From the NCBI GenBank assembly GCA_034211275.1, contig JAXHTF010000021.1, positions 1 to 57,792 on the forward strand: a stretch of 57,792 nucleotides of DNA. Direction: 5' to 3'. Below, in pieces: positions 24,970 to 33,512 of the stretch (its first letter is position 1; the number at the start of each line of letters is the position of its first letter). The notes beneath the pieces are model-generated. The model worked only from the letters and a program-made list of their open reading frames with translations, did no database searches and was not told the origin of the DNA. The translations under genes and the position numbers were made by a program. This DNA comes from Acidobacteriota bacterium. GTDB lineage: Bacteria; Acidobacteriota; Thermoanaerobaculia; Multivoradales; JAHZIX01.

Positions 24970-26214
24970 ATGAACGGTGGCGCCCCCAAGCAGCTGTGGG
25001 TCTTGATGGCGACGGTGTTCATCGACATGGTGGGCGCCCTCATCGTGCTGCCCCTGCTGCCCTTCTATGCCGACAACTACGACGCCGGCGGCTGGGTCAT
25101 CGGCCTGCTGACGTCCATCTTCGCCGGCGCCCAGCTGCTCAGCGCGCCCTTCTGGGGCCGTCTGTCGGACCACTACGGCCGCCGCCCGGTGATCCTCGGC
25201 GGTCTGGTGGCTTCGGCCTTCGCCTACGTCTGCTTCGGCCTCGCCAGCTCCCTCTCCATGCTCTTCGTCACCCGCCTGCTTCAGGGGCTGGGAGCCGGCA
25301 CCATCGGCGTCATCCAGGCCTACGTCAGCGACGCGGTGCCGGCCAAGGAGCGGGCCAAGGCCCTGGGCTGGCTCACCGCCGCCGCCAGCGCCGGCGTGAC
25401 CATCGGGCCGCTCCTGGGCTCGGTGCTGGCGGAGCTCCTGGGGCAGCGCGGCCCCGGTCTCTTCGCCGCCGGCCTCTGCGTGCTCAACGTAGTTTTCGCC
25501 TGGCGCCTGCTCAAGGAGCCCACCCGCGACGAGGACGACGGTACCGACCGCCGCTCCGTGCTGCATTCCATCTGGGAGGTGGTGCGCCACCCCTCGGCGC
25601 CGGTGAGCTCGCTGATCTGGGTCTATGTCCTGGCGATGATGGCGTTCATGGGTTTCACCGCCATGATGGCCCTCTATCTGAAGGACCGCTTCGGCATCAC
25701 CGAACGCGACATCGGATGGTTCTATGCCTACGTCGGCGTGGTCTCGGTGCTCATGCGCGGCGTCGCCCTCGGCCCCATCCTCGACCGCCTCGGCGAATCC
25801 CGCGCCATGCGCACCGGCGCCGCCGCCATGTCCTTGGGTTTTCTTTTCATCCCCATGGTCGACCGCCTCTCCCTCTTCATCCTCGCCAGCACCCTGATCC
25901 CGGTGGGCACCGCCATGCTCTTCCCCACCTCCACCTCCATGCTCACGCAGCGCTCCCGCCGCGGCGAGGTGGGCCAAACCCTCGGGGTCCAACAAGCCTT
26001 CCGCGGCATCTCCGGCATCCTCGGCCCCGCCTGGGCCGGCGCCTCCTTCCAATGGATCCACCTCGGCGCCCCCCTCTACATCTCCAGCGCCATCATGGCC
26101 CTGGTCCTCTTTGTGACCCTGATCATCACCAACCCCGAAGAAGACCCCCAGGCCGCCGCCGAGGCGACGGCAGCGGAGGGGGTCTCGGTGGATCCGGGGT
26201 CGGAGGGGTATTAG
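24970..26214 (+). CDS. MFS transporter, drug-efflux/TetA-like
   Basis: A 414-residue protein with 12 predicted helices. Motif A in the loop between helices 2 and 3 reads FWGRLSDHYGRRPVILGG (about residues 62-79). A motif C-like stretch, GWLTAAASAGVTIGPLLGSVLA, is typical of proton-coupled antiporters, so drug or metabolite export is likely. ATG 24970 lies 10 bp after the ABC permease stop, hence the same operon; whether it exports something linked to iron uptake cannot be told. The preceding in-frame start at 24919 lies inside the permease gene and is not used. Confidence 0.88.
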   Translation: MNGGAPKQLWVLMATVFIDMVGALIVLPLLPFYADNYDAGGWVIGLLTSIFAGAQLLSAPFWGRLSDHYGRRPVILGGLVASAFAYVCFGLASSLSMLFVTRLLQGLGAGTIGVIQAYVSDAVPAKERAKALGWLTAAASAGVTIGPLLGSVLAELLGQRGPGLFAAGLCVLNVVFAWRLLKEPTRDEDDGTDRRSVLHSIWEVVRHPSAPVSSLIWVYVLAMMAFMGFTAMMALYLKDRFGITERDIGWFYAYVGVVSVLMRGVALGPILDRLGESRAMRTGAAAMSLGFLFIPMVDRLSLFILASTLIPVGTAMLFPTSTSMLTQRSRRGEVGQTLGVQQAFRGISGILGPAWAGASFQWIHLGAPLYISSAIMALVLFVTLIITNPEEDPQAAAEATAAEGVSVDPGSEGY

Positions 26215-26235
26215 GTCGGGGCTGCGCTTCGTCGT

Positions 26236-27108
26236 TTATTGGACGATGGGGCAGGCTGCGCGGTGCCTGGGTGTTATCACTCCGCCAAAGAGCTGAGGCC
26301 ACAAGGGAGCGAAGGTCAAGGGCTCGTACGATGTGATCGATGGCGAAAATGTGCACCCGGGCCGCCTTGGCAACGCCGAAGGAAAATTGCTGATGGAGGG
26401 GAAGAAGCCGGTTCCTAGGCCGAGGAGAGGAAAATAGTGCTGGAAGTGCTTCGCCAAGGCGGACACCTCAAAGCAACTTGGGTCGCTGGTGTTGACACCG
26501 AAGTTAGCAATCTCCAGCACGATGCACCGCTCGCTACCGTTGCACTGGGATGGTGTGATTTCGAACGTGTCGGTTTGAGACCCTTTGGTGACGCTCATCG
26601 AGAGGGCGCTCTGCTCTATATTGGTCCGCTTCCACAGAAGAGATTCGACGAGGAAGGCCTCTCTCATGCCCACCGGAGCGGGCGGCACGATCTTCGGATA
26701 GTGAAGCCTATAGGTAGGTGTCAGCACCAATGCATCCAGCTTGATGGTATGGATGTCGCACTGAGTCACGGATCCTCCCTCGACGAGCAGTTGAGCTGCC
26801 GGAGCATTGGAGGGCATGGGCGACCGGTTGAGGTCCGAGGACAGTGGCCAAAGATCTGGAGCCTGGCTGAAATCGACGAGCTTTTGGCCTGAGGGCAATG
26901 GTGGAAGCCCGAGATCGATCATTACTCCCTGCATGGACTCCTGTGTGCAATCGGGTTGGCACTGGCCTTCCTGCACTTTGAGAACGACTCGGTGGGCTTC
27001 ACAGAAGTCCGCACTCAAGGCATCGGGGAGTAGGACGGTGCGGCTGCCATCGGTGTTTGGGAAGAGTGCGACGAGGCCATGGAAGACGATGTAGAGAGTG
27101 AAGCTCAT
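26236..27108 (-). CDS. Hypothetical protein (290 aa), Cys-containing
   Basis: I do not recognise a family. The start ATG 27108 has a good GGAGG site. The protein begins MSFTLYIVFHGLVALFPNTDGSRTVLLPD, a beta-strand pattern rather than a signal peptide. It has several Cys residues (FCEAH, QCQPDC, TQCDIH, SQCNGSERC) and a mid-protein Pro-rich beta segment (YRLHYPKIVPPAPVGMREAFLVESLLW). The C-terminus has GCTFSPSIT and HRAACPIV. It probably folds as a mostly-beta protein. It is convergent with the MFS gene with only 21 bp between and stands alone otherwise. Confidence 0.65.
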   Translation of the reverse strand: MSFTLYIVFHGLVALFPNTDGSRTVLLPDALSADFCEAHRVVLKVQEGQCQPDCTQESMQGVMIDLGLPPLPSGQKLVDFSQAPDLWPLSSDLNRSPMPSNAPAAQLLVEGGSVTQCDIHTIKLDALVLTPTYRLHYPKIVPPAPVGMREAFLVESLLWKRTNIEQSALSMSVTKGSQTDTFEITPSQCNGSERCIVLEIANFGVNTSDPSCFEVSALAKHFQHYFPLLGLGTGFFPSISNFPSALPRRPGCTFSPSITSYEPLTFAPLWPQLFGGVITPRHRAACPIVQ

Positions 27109-27487
27109 CGGAACACCTCCGAGTCATTGGCGAGTGCCCCGGCCGCGCCGGGGTCGTGCCGAGTCAAGCTGTTGAAACTGGCGGGAACTGCGACGACTCT
27201 AGCAAATGGAGGGGCTTGGGTTTGCGAACCCCTCACCCCCTCGATCCCCCTCTCCCAGCCCGCCCGCCCGTCCATCCGGTAGAGGGGGAAGCTCGCGGCT
27301 CGACGGTGAATTCTCGGGGGCTGGGTGGTGGCGCCCCTCTCCCGGGTGGGGGAGAGGGAGGATTCGGGAGAGGGGACGGGGGTGAGGGCTCTGGAAAATC
27401 CAAGCTCGGCAGGCCGAGCCCGAAGAACGCAGGACCCAATAAGCAATAAAAAAGACCGCGCATAAAGCGCGGCCTTGAACTAGCGAT
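27109..27487. other. Gene-free stretch with palindromic GC-rich repeat
   Basis: No protein-like frame is present in these 379 bases. Bases 27229-27388 hold an imperfect long inverted repeat described separately. The rest shows no obvious promoter or RNA, apart from the downstream edge of tRNA-fMet. Confidence 0.6.
27229..27388. repeat. REP-like imperfect palindrome
   Basis: The left arm begins CCCCTCACCCCCTCGATCCC and continues CCCTCTCCC (27229-27256). The right arm (27348-27388) is its approximate reverse complement (GGGAGAGGG…GGGGGTGAGGG), with nested smaller palindromes such as CTCTCCCGGGTGGGGGAGAG. This composition is typical of dispersed intergenic repeat elements. Confidence 0.6.
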
Positions 27488-27564
<77 letters not shown>

Positions 27565-27668
27565 CCAGAAGGGAGATGATGCCATGGGCAGAAACGAGTG
27601 TCAAGGGGTGTGGCTTGCTTTCGGGGAGACTCTTGGAGAGGCGCTTTGGGGGCGGTCGGGGTGGGGGC

Positions 27669-28451
27669 TCAGTCGTCTTTGCGGAGGTCCTGGAAGCCTG
27701 CGATGGTGCGATGGACGGCGGTCCAGGTGCTGAGGACGGCGAGGATGACGATGGCGGTGGCGAAGAGGGCGTGGTGGCCTTGCCAGGAGGTGGGGAGCCA
27801 GGGGTCGACGACGGGGTCGAGAAGGGCGCCGAGGCAGAAGAGGACGATGCGCTCCGGGCGCTGCATCAGGCCGACGGTGAGGGTGCCGCCGAGGGATTCG
27901 GCCTTGGCGCGGGTGTAAGAGATGACGCCGCCGGAGCCGAGGGCCAGAAGGCTTGCTACGAGCATGGGAACCGAGTCCCGGAAGAGCACCGCAGCGCCGC
28001 TCAAGAAGGCGATGTCGCTGTAGCGGTCGAGGGTGGAGTCGAGAAAGCCGCCGGCTTTGGAGGCGCGGCCGGTGAGGCGGGCCATGCGGCCGTCGAGATA
28101 GTCCAGGGACGAGCCCAGCAGGCCGTAGAGGCCGCCCAAGACCAGGTCTCCCCGGGCGATGAGGGCCGCCGCGCCGCAGGAGACGAGGAGGCAGACCAGG
28201 GTCAGGGTGTTGGGGTGGATATTCGCCTTGCGCAGGATGCCGAAGATCGGCGCCATGGAAAAGGCGAAGGCCTGGCGCAGGCTTTGGCCCAGGAAGACGG
28301 ACTCGCCCCGGCGCAGCATCTCCTCGTCCTTGGGCGCCCGGCGCCGGAAGAGCCGCAGCAGATAGTACTGGGCGAAGCGAGCGAAGAAGAGCAGGGCCGG
28401 CGGTGCGATGAGCACCAGGGCCAGAATCTCCAGCGCGCCCAGAGCTCTCAA
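27669..28451 (-). CDS. CDP-alcohol phosphatidyltransferase family membrane protein
   Basis: A 260-residue integral membrane enzyme with about 6 helices. The CDP-alcohol signature DGx2ARx8Gx3Dx3D is complete: DGRMARLTGRASKAGGFLDSTLDRYSD (about residues 125-151). Such enzymes move a phosphatidyl (or phospho-alcohol) group from a CDP-activated donor, for instance to inositol phosphate, glycerol phosphate or serine. Which acceptor cannot be told from sequence. It is downstream of a 528-aa unknown membrane protein (39-bp gap) in the same direction, so they are likely cotranscribed. ATG 28451. Confidence 0.85.
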   Translation of the reverse strand: MRALGALEILALVLIAPPALLFFARFAQYYLLRLFRRRAPKDEEMLRRGESVFLGQSLRQAFAFSMAPIFGILRKANIHPNTLTLVCLLVSCGAAALIARGDLVLGGLYGLLGSSLDYLDGRMARLTGRASKAGGFLDSTLDRYSDIAFLSGAAVLFRDSVPMLVASLLALGSGGVISYTRAKAESLGGTLTVGLMQRPERIVLFCLGALLDPVVDPWLPTSWQGHHALFATAIVILAVLSTWTAVHRTIAGFQDLRKDD

Positions 28452-28490
28452 GGTCTTCCCTCCCGCTCTCTTTCCAAAGCCCGGGCCGGC

Positions 28491-30077
28491 CTAGCCGAGG
28501 GCGTGGAAGAGGTAATTGACGTAGGACCGGAACGCCTTCTTGGCGACGATCCAGTAGAGGCGGCTATCGAGCTTGCCGCCGCGGCCTTCGAGGGGCTTCC
28601 ATTTGTCTTCCTGCCGCATCACCAGCGGCAGCTGGAGGCTTTGAGCCACCGCCGGGGGTGGCTCGCCGAAGACTTTGTCGCACGGGCGATTGTACAAGTA
28701 GTCGTGCGAAAGCTGTGTGCCGCCGTGGGATTGGAAGGATAGGGACGGGAAGAAATGCCACACGAAGATGGGGATCTCGTCCCAGCCGTCGTCCCAGGAC
28801 CACATGGGCTTGGGGCGGGACCAGCCGTTGATGTCGTAGTCGCGGCCGGCGATGAAGCGGCCGATGACCCGCGGGGTGCCGTCGGCGTACTGCCCCAGGG
28901 GGATCACCTCTTCGAACATGCCCGGTCCCTTGCCCTCGGAGCCGAAGGGGCCGAGGGCCCAGGGGTACCAGGAATCGAAATTGTCGATCTCGTAGGTGCC
29001 GTCCAGCTGCACCTTGCGGTCGGCGCGAATGGGCACCGCCTCGCGGTCGCCGCGGTAGCGCAGGATCTTGACGTTCTTGCCCAGGTGCTCCAGGTCCACC
29101 AGCTGGGCCAGCCGCACTCCGTGACCCTGAGGCTGAGCGTAGACGATCACGTGGGTGCCGTCCTCCACGTGGATTTTGCCGTGCACTGGCTCGGTGCCGG
29201 TGGAGACACCGGTGTTGTTGAACAGCAGAAAGCGGTTGTGGAACCAGGTCTCCACCTCCGCCACCTCCATGGTGGCCTTGTCCACCCGGATGTGGAAGCC
29301 CTCGTTGTCGTTGTCGTGATACGTCCAGCGGCTGATGGCTTCGCGGATGGGGTGGTCGTAGTCCTTGACGTGGTAAAGGGAGTAGGTGAGGTAGTAGGAG
29401 TCCTCGGTCTCCGCCGTCATCTCGCCGTAGACGCCGGCCACGTGGGGGCGGAAGCGGGGCTCGTTCTCCACGTTGTCCCGGGGGTCGTCGTTGCCGTCGA
29501 AGTCCATCAGCAGCGGGATGTCCCACTCCGGATGGTTCGACATTTTCTGGTAGATCACCGGCGAATAGAGCTCCACCAGATAGCGGTAGTAGTCGTCGTT
29601 GATCCCCTTGGGCACCGGCTCGGGAGTGTAGGAGGGAGGGCCTGGCACTTCGAAGGCGGTGACCTGCGACTGGGCGTCGAAATCCGACTGCAGCCGGTAA
29701 TCCGCCTGCTCCGCCAGCACCGCCTCGTTGAGGGAGATGAGCAGCTCGCCGGTGAGCAGAAGGGTCACCGGCAGGCCGATCACCAGGTAGGTGCCCCATT
29801 GCACCGCGTAGGTGCCCAGCCAGGCCAGCCGGCGTTTCTGAATGTAGCGCTGGCGGATCTTGCGCGGCAGCCAGGCGACGAGGGACCAGATACCCCAGGG
29901 GTAGAGGAGCAGGCGCAGCAGCCGCTTCCAGGACTTGCGGCTCGGCCATGGGCGGAAACCACCGCCAGTGGGTCCTTCCGGGGCAGTGGGCTCGGCGGTG
30001 CTGGTGGGCTCGGCGGTCTCGTCGGGAGCTTCCGTGGAGTCCGCCGGCCGGCTGCGGTCGGTTTCTGGCTCGTTCAT
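28491..30077 (-). CDS. Large membrane-anchored hypothetical protein (528 aa)
   Basis: I do not recognise a named family. The first ~45 residues are a low-complexity Glu/Thr/Pro segment. A basic linker (RPWPSRKSWKRL) and two hydrophobic segments (about residues 52-68 and 88-112) follow. The remaining ~400 residues form a soluble domain rich in aromatics and Asp: YRYLVELYSPVIYQKMSNHPEWDIPLLMDFDGNDDPRDNVEN, YYLTYSLYHVKDYDHP, HVIVYAQPQGHG, PIFVWHFFPSLSF. His and Asp clusters would fit metal binding, but no catalytic motif can be named. It precedes the CDP-alcohol phosphatidyltransferase by 39 bp, suggesting an envelope lipid or polymer context. Confidence 0.75.
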   Translation of the reverse strand: MNEPETDRSRPADSTEAPDETAEPTSTAEPTAPEGPTGGGFRPWPSRKSWKRLLRLLLYPWGIWSLVAWLPRKIRQRYIQKRRLAWLGTYAVQWGTYLVIGLPVTLLLTGELLISLNEAVLAEQADYRLQSDFDAQSQVTAFEVPGPPSYTPEPVPKGINDDYYRYLVELYSPVIYQKMSNHPEWDIPLLMDFDGNDDPRDNVENEPRFRPHVAGVYGEMTAETEDSYYLTYSLYHVKDYDHPIREAISRWTYHDNDNEGFHIRVDKATMEVAEVETWFHNRFLLFNNTGVSTGTEPVHGKIHVEDGTHVIVYAQPQGHGVRLAQLVDLEHLGKNVKILRYRGDREAVPIRADRKVQLDGTYEIDNFDSWYPWALGPFGSEGKGPGMFEEVIPLGQYADGTPRVIGRFIAGRDYDINGWSRPKPMWSWDDGWDEIPIFVWHFFPSLSFQSHGGTQLSHDYLYNRPCDKVFGEPPPAVAQSLQLPLVMRQEDKWKPLEGRGGKLDSRLYWIVAKKAFRSYVNYLFHALG

Positions 30078-30202
30078 GATCAGCCCGGTAACGACGCGTC
30101 CAGTGGCTGGTGGCTGGTTGCTGGCAGCTGGCCGTTGGCGACTGGGCGACGCACGCGATGGCGCAGGGGGGACGCCTCGAAGAGCGCAGAGCCTACCACG
30201 GG

Positions 30203-31294
30203 CTACTCCGAGGTGGGCTCCGCGGTCCTGGGGGTGGGCGGGTGCAGCGGGGTCTCGGGGTGCAGGCGGCTCATGCGCTGATCCCGCAGCCGGGTGGCGA
30301 CCTGGCGCAGATCGGCCACCCGGTCCGACTCGTCGACGATCTCCACCCCCAGCAGGGTCTCGGTGATGTCCTCGAGGGTCACCAGCCCGCTGACCCCGCC
30401 GTGCTCGTCCACCACCAGGGCGATGGGTTCCCGGCGTTCGAGGAAGCGGCGCAGAGCCTGAGCGGCGGAGGCGGTTTCCGGCACCACCTCGATCTCGCGC
30501 ACGAAAGCGGAGAGGGGCGTGTCCAGGCTGCGGCCTTCCGCCAGGGCCTTGAGTACCTGCCGTTGGAGCACGTAGCCGAGGACGTCGTCCTGATCTTCGC
30601 CGTAGACCGGGATGCGGCTGAAGGGCTCCGTCACCTTCGAGCGCAGCAGATCGCCGATGGTGTTGTCGGCGGGCACCATGGTGGTGACCGTACGCGGAGT
30701 CATGACGTCCTCTACCAGGATCTCGGTGAAGCGCAGCATATTGCCGAAGATGGTCGATTCCTCGCCGGAGAAGGCGCCGGCGCGAGTGGCCAGGGCGAGG
30801 ACCGCTTCCACGTCGGCCCGGGAGGTGGCGTGGCTCTTGCCCCGCACCAGCAGCCGGGTGAGCATGCGGGAGAGGAAGAGGGCCGGGGTCATGGACAACG
30901 CCAGCAGGTGCAGGGACCAGCCGACGAAGGGGATGAGGGGAACCACGTACACCGCACCCAGGGTCTTGGGGATGATCTCCGAGGCGACCAGGATGAGCAG
31001 GATGAGGATGCCGGAGAAAACGCCGACCCAGGCATCTCCCAGCACCTTGGCGGCCTGGGCGCCGGCGAGGGTGGCGCCGAGGGTGTGGGCCACGGTGTTG
31101 AGGGTGAGGATCGCCGTGATGGCGTCGTCCAGCCGATGCTGCTTGAGGCGCAGGAAGTGGGCCGCGCCGCGGCTACCGGAGTCCCGGGCCTGGGTCAGGC
31201 GAGCATGGCTGGCGGAAAGCAGCGCCGCCTCCAACAACGAGCAGTAGAAGGAGACACCGAGGGCGATGCTGACGTAAAAGAGAAGTAACCCCAA
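30203..31294 (-). CDS. CNNM/CorC-type transporter (DUF21 + CBS domains)
   Basis: A 363-residue membrane protein. The DUF21/CNNM transmembrane domain (about residues 1-175) includes TLNTVAHTLGATLAGAQAAKVLG and SEIIPKTLGAVY, both family hallmarks. A CBS pair follows (EDVMTPRTVTTMVPADNTIGDLL; PIALVVDEHGGVSGLVTLEDITETLLGVEI, about residues 195-330). The C-terminal CorC_HlyC domain of longer relatives is missing; the tail is a short Pro/Thr-rich stretch. Likely role: Mg2+/divalent cation efflux or homeostasis. The only available start at the family N-terminus is TTG 31294. It lies 125 bp upstream of the 528-aa unknown in the same direction. Confidence 0.88.
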   Translation of the reverse strand: MGLLLFYVSIALGVSFYCSLLEAALLSASHARLTQARDSGSRGAAHFLRLKQHRLDDAITAILTLNTVAHTLGATLAGAQAAKVLGDAWVGVFSGILILLILVASEIIPKTLGAVYVVPLIPFVGWSLHLLALSMTPALFLSRMLTRLLVRGKSHATSRADVEAVLALATRAGAFSGEESTIFGNMLRFTEILVEDVMTPRTVTTMVPADNTIGDLLRSKVTEPFSRIPVYGEDQDDVLGYVLQRQVLKALAEGRSLDTPLSAFVREIEVVPETASAAQALRRFLERREPIALVVDEHGGVSGLVTLEDITETLLGVEIVDESDRVADLRQVATRLRDQRMSRLHPETPLHPPTPRTAEPTSE

Positions 31295-31343
31295 GAAAAA
31301 ACCCTTTCGTGCGTTTCAGGATACGCAGATCACGGCCCGCGGT

Positions 31344-32456
31344 CTACCTCGGGCTGCAAGACCCGGCTGTGGCGTCACTGGTGGCGTCGCCACTGGGCGC
31401 ATCACCAATGGGAACCTCGCCGGAGGAGTCATCGTCCGTGGGAGCTGTCAACTCGCCGCGCAGGTCCCGCTGCATGTGGATCTTGACCTCCTCCGGCGAC
31501 AGCCCCTTGCCGAAGAGGTAGTAGAGCTTGGTCAGAGCGGCTTCGGCGGTCATATCGTAGCCGCTGATCACCCCCGCCTCCGCCAATCCCCGGCCGGTGG
31601 CGTAGGTGTCCAGCCGCACTGCTCCCTCGAGGCATTGGGTACAGGCGACGATCACCACGCCGCGGTCGTTGGCCTCGGCCAGCACGCGCAGAAAGTGGGG
31701 GTTGGAGGTCGGCCCGTTGCCGGCACCATAGGCTTCCAGCACCAGCCCGCGGAGCGGATCGCGGAGGAAGTTGGCGAGGGTTTCGGCGGTGATGCCGGGG
31801 AAGAGCCGCACCGCGCCGATGTGAGGATTGCCGATGTCCTGGACCTGGAACGCCGCCTCCGGTCGCGGCCGCACGGTGCGCCAGTGGATGCGCAGGCGCA
31901 CGCCGGCGCTGCCCAGCTCCGGGTAGTTGGCGGAACTGAAGGCATCGAGACCGCCGGCGCTGATCTTGCGGGTGCGGTTGCCGCGCAACAGGCGGGTGTC
32001 GAAGTAGAGGCAGACCTCGGGGATGGTCGAGGTGCCGGCGAGGATCAGGGAGGTGAGCAGGTTGTCCCGGGCGTCGCTGCGCACCTCCGCCAGCGGGATC
32101 TGGGAGCCGGTGAGGATCACCGGTTTGCCCAGATTCTCCAGCAGAAAGGAGAGAGCGGAGGCGGTGTAGGCCATGGTGTCGGTGCCGTGGATGACCACGA
32201 AGCCGTCGAATTCGTCGTAGCGAGCCTCGATGTCCTCACCGATGACCGCCCAATTCTGCGGCGCCATATCCGCCGAATCGAGCAGCGGCCGGTACTCGTG
32301 GAGCTCGAAATCGGGGATCTCCGGAGCGTGGAACTCGGGCATCTGGGTCAGTAGCTGCCCCAGGTAGCCGGCATCCGGGGCATAGCCCTGGGATCCCTTC
32401 TTCATGCCGACAGTGCCGCCGGTGTAGGCGATGTAAACGCGTGGTTTTTGGGTCAT
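31344..32456 (-). CDS. ansA: Type I (cytoplasmic) L-asparaginase
   Basis: A 370-residue protein without signal peptide. Catalytic motifs are intact: AYTGGTVGM near residue 9 (first catalytic Thr) and VVIHGTDTMAYTASALSFLL near residue 85 (second Thr with Asp), then KPVILTGSQIPLAEVRSDARDNL. This is the AnsA class that hydrolyses L-Asn to L-Asp and ammonia in the cytoplasm; GatD of archaeal-type amidotransferase is related, but no gatE is nearby. The last ~35 residues are a low-complexity acidic/Ser tail (DDDSSGEVPIGDAPSGDATSDATAGS). ATG 32456 fits the family start; an upstream in-frame start at 32624 gives non-conserved sequence. Confidence 0.9.
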   Translation of the reverse strand: MTQKPRVYIAYTGGTVGMKKGSQGYAPDAGYLGQLLTQMPEFHAPEIPDFELHEYRPLLDSADMAPQNWAVIGEDIEARYDEFDGFVVIHGTDTMAYTASALSFLLENLGKPVILTGSQIPLAEVRSDARDNLLTSLILAGTSTIPEVCLYFDTRLLRGNRTRKISAGGLDAFSSANYPELGSAGVRLRIHWRTVRPRPEAAFQVQDIGNPHIGAVRLFPGITAETLANFLRDPLRGLVLEAYGAGNGPTSNPHFLRVLAEANDRGVVIVACTQCLEGAVRLDTYATGRGLAEAGVISGYDMTAEAALTKLYYLFGKGLSPEEVKIHMQRDLRGELTAPTDDDSSGEVPIGDAPSGDATSDATAGSCSPR

Positions 32457-32700
32457 ACTCGGTTCGCCCGGGATGATTTGAAGGCCTCGACGAGAGTCCG
32501 GCCCGGGCGTGGGGAGGATAGCAGGGCGGCGGAGGGCTGAGAAAGAAAGATGGTGGCGGGCGCTCATCCTGCGGTCCGCTGCTGCATCTCCGCGAGTAGG
32601 GTGGGCGCCAGCCCACCAGCCCACCTCCTAGAGACTCCACGAGCCTCCTCATGACTCAAGACTTTCCCATCCTCCCCCCGGCCACCCCCCCGAGCCCCCC

Positions 32701-33459
32701 ATGACCGACTGGCAAGGCTTGCTCATCCTCTTCGTCGTCGGCGTGGTCTCCGGCGTCATCAACACGGTGGCCGGTGGGGGCTCGTTCCTCACCCTGCCGG
32801 TGCTCATCTTCCTCGGGCTGCCGCCGTCGGTGGCCAACGGCACCAATCGGGTGGGGATTCTGATCCAGAATCTCGGCGCCGTCTGGGGTTTCCACCGTTA
32901 CCGAACTCTGCCCTGGCGCTTCGCCCTGGCGATGCTGGTGCCGGCGGTGGTGGGGGCGGTGGTGGGGACGTGGTTGGCGTTGGTGATCAGCGACGCGGCG
33001 TTTCAGCGGGCGCTGGCGATTCTCATGGTGGTGATCTCCCTCTTCACCCTGTGGGATCCTCGGCGCTTGCGCTCCGAGGGCGCTCCGGAGGGCACGCCTC
33101 AATCCCTTCCCGGACGCATCCTCTTCGCCGTCGCCTTCTTCGTCATCGGCGTCTACGGAGGCTTTGTGCAGGCGGGGACGGGCTTTTTGATCCTCGCCGC
33201 CACCACCCTGGCGGGTCTCGATCTGGTGCGGGGCAATGCCCTCAAGGCGGTGGTGATTCTCGCCTTCACCCCCCTGGCCCTGGCCCTCTTCGCCGTCAAC
33301 GGCAAGGTGGTGTGGTCGGTGGGGTTGGCGCTGGCGGCGGGGAATCTGCTGGGGGCGATGCTGGGGGTGCGCTGGACGGTGCTCAAGGGGCACGCCTGGG
33401 TCAAGGGTGTGGTGACCGTCGCGGTGATCGTCTTTGCGATCAAGCTGTGGTTTTTCTAG
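32701..33459 (+). CDS. TSUP/TauE-SafE family membrane permease
   Basis: A 252-residue protein with about 8 transmembrane helices arranged as two repeats. Family hallmarks are GVVSGVINTVAGGGSFLTLPVLIFLGLPPSVANGTNRVGIL (about residues 14-54) and, in the second half, VYGGFVQAGTGFLILAATTLAGLDLVRGNALK. TSUP proteins move sulfur compounds or small organic anions. The specific substrate is not deducible. It begins at ATG 32701 and is divergent from ansA (244-bp gap with nothing recognisable). Confidence 0.9.
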   Translation: MTDWQGLLILFVVGVVSGVINTVAGGGSFLTLPVLIFLGLPPSVANGTNRVGILIQNLGAVWGFHRYRTLPWRFALAMLVPAVVGAVVGTWLALVISDAAFQRALAILMVVISLFTLWDPRRLRSEGAPEGTPQSLPGRILFAVAFFVIGVYGGFVQAGTGFLILAATTLAGLDLVRGNALKAVVILAFTPLALALFAVNGKVVWSVGLALAAGNLLGAMLGVRWTVLKGHAWVKGVVTVAVIVFAIKLWFF

Positions 33460-33463
33460 GGGG

Positions 33464-33489
33464 CACCGCTGATCGCACGCTGAGCGGTG
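33464..33489. terminator. Candidate terminator in convergent gap
   Basis: CACCGCT (33464-33470) pairs with AGCGGTG (33483-33489) across a 12-nt loop, in the 53-bp gap between the TSUP gene and the helicase end. It lacks a strong T-run, so its activity is uncertain. Confidence 0.4.
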
Positions 33490-33512
33490 ACTGGGATCGG
33501 GCTGGGGTGTTC

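Noticed and set aside
26236-27108. Possible plus-strand small genes inside the 290-aa hypothetical gene
   Set aside because: The minus-strand frame has a good RBS and continuous length; the plus-strand frames are short and lack RBS.
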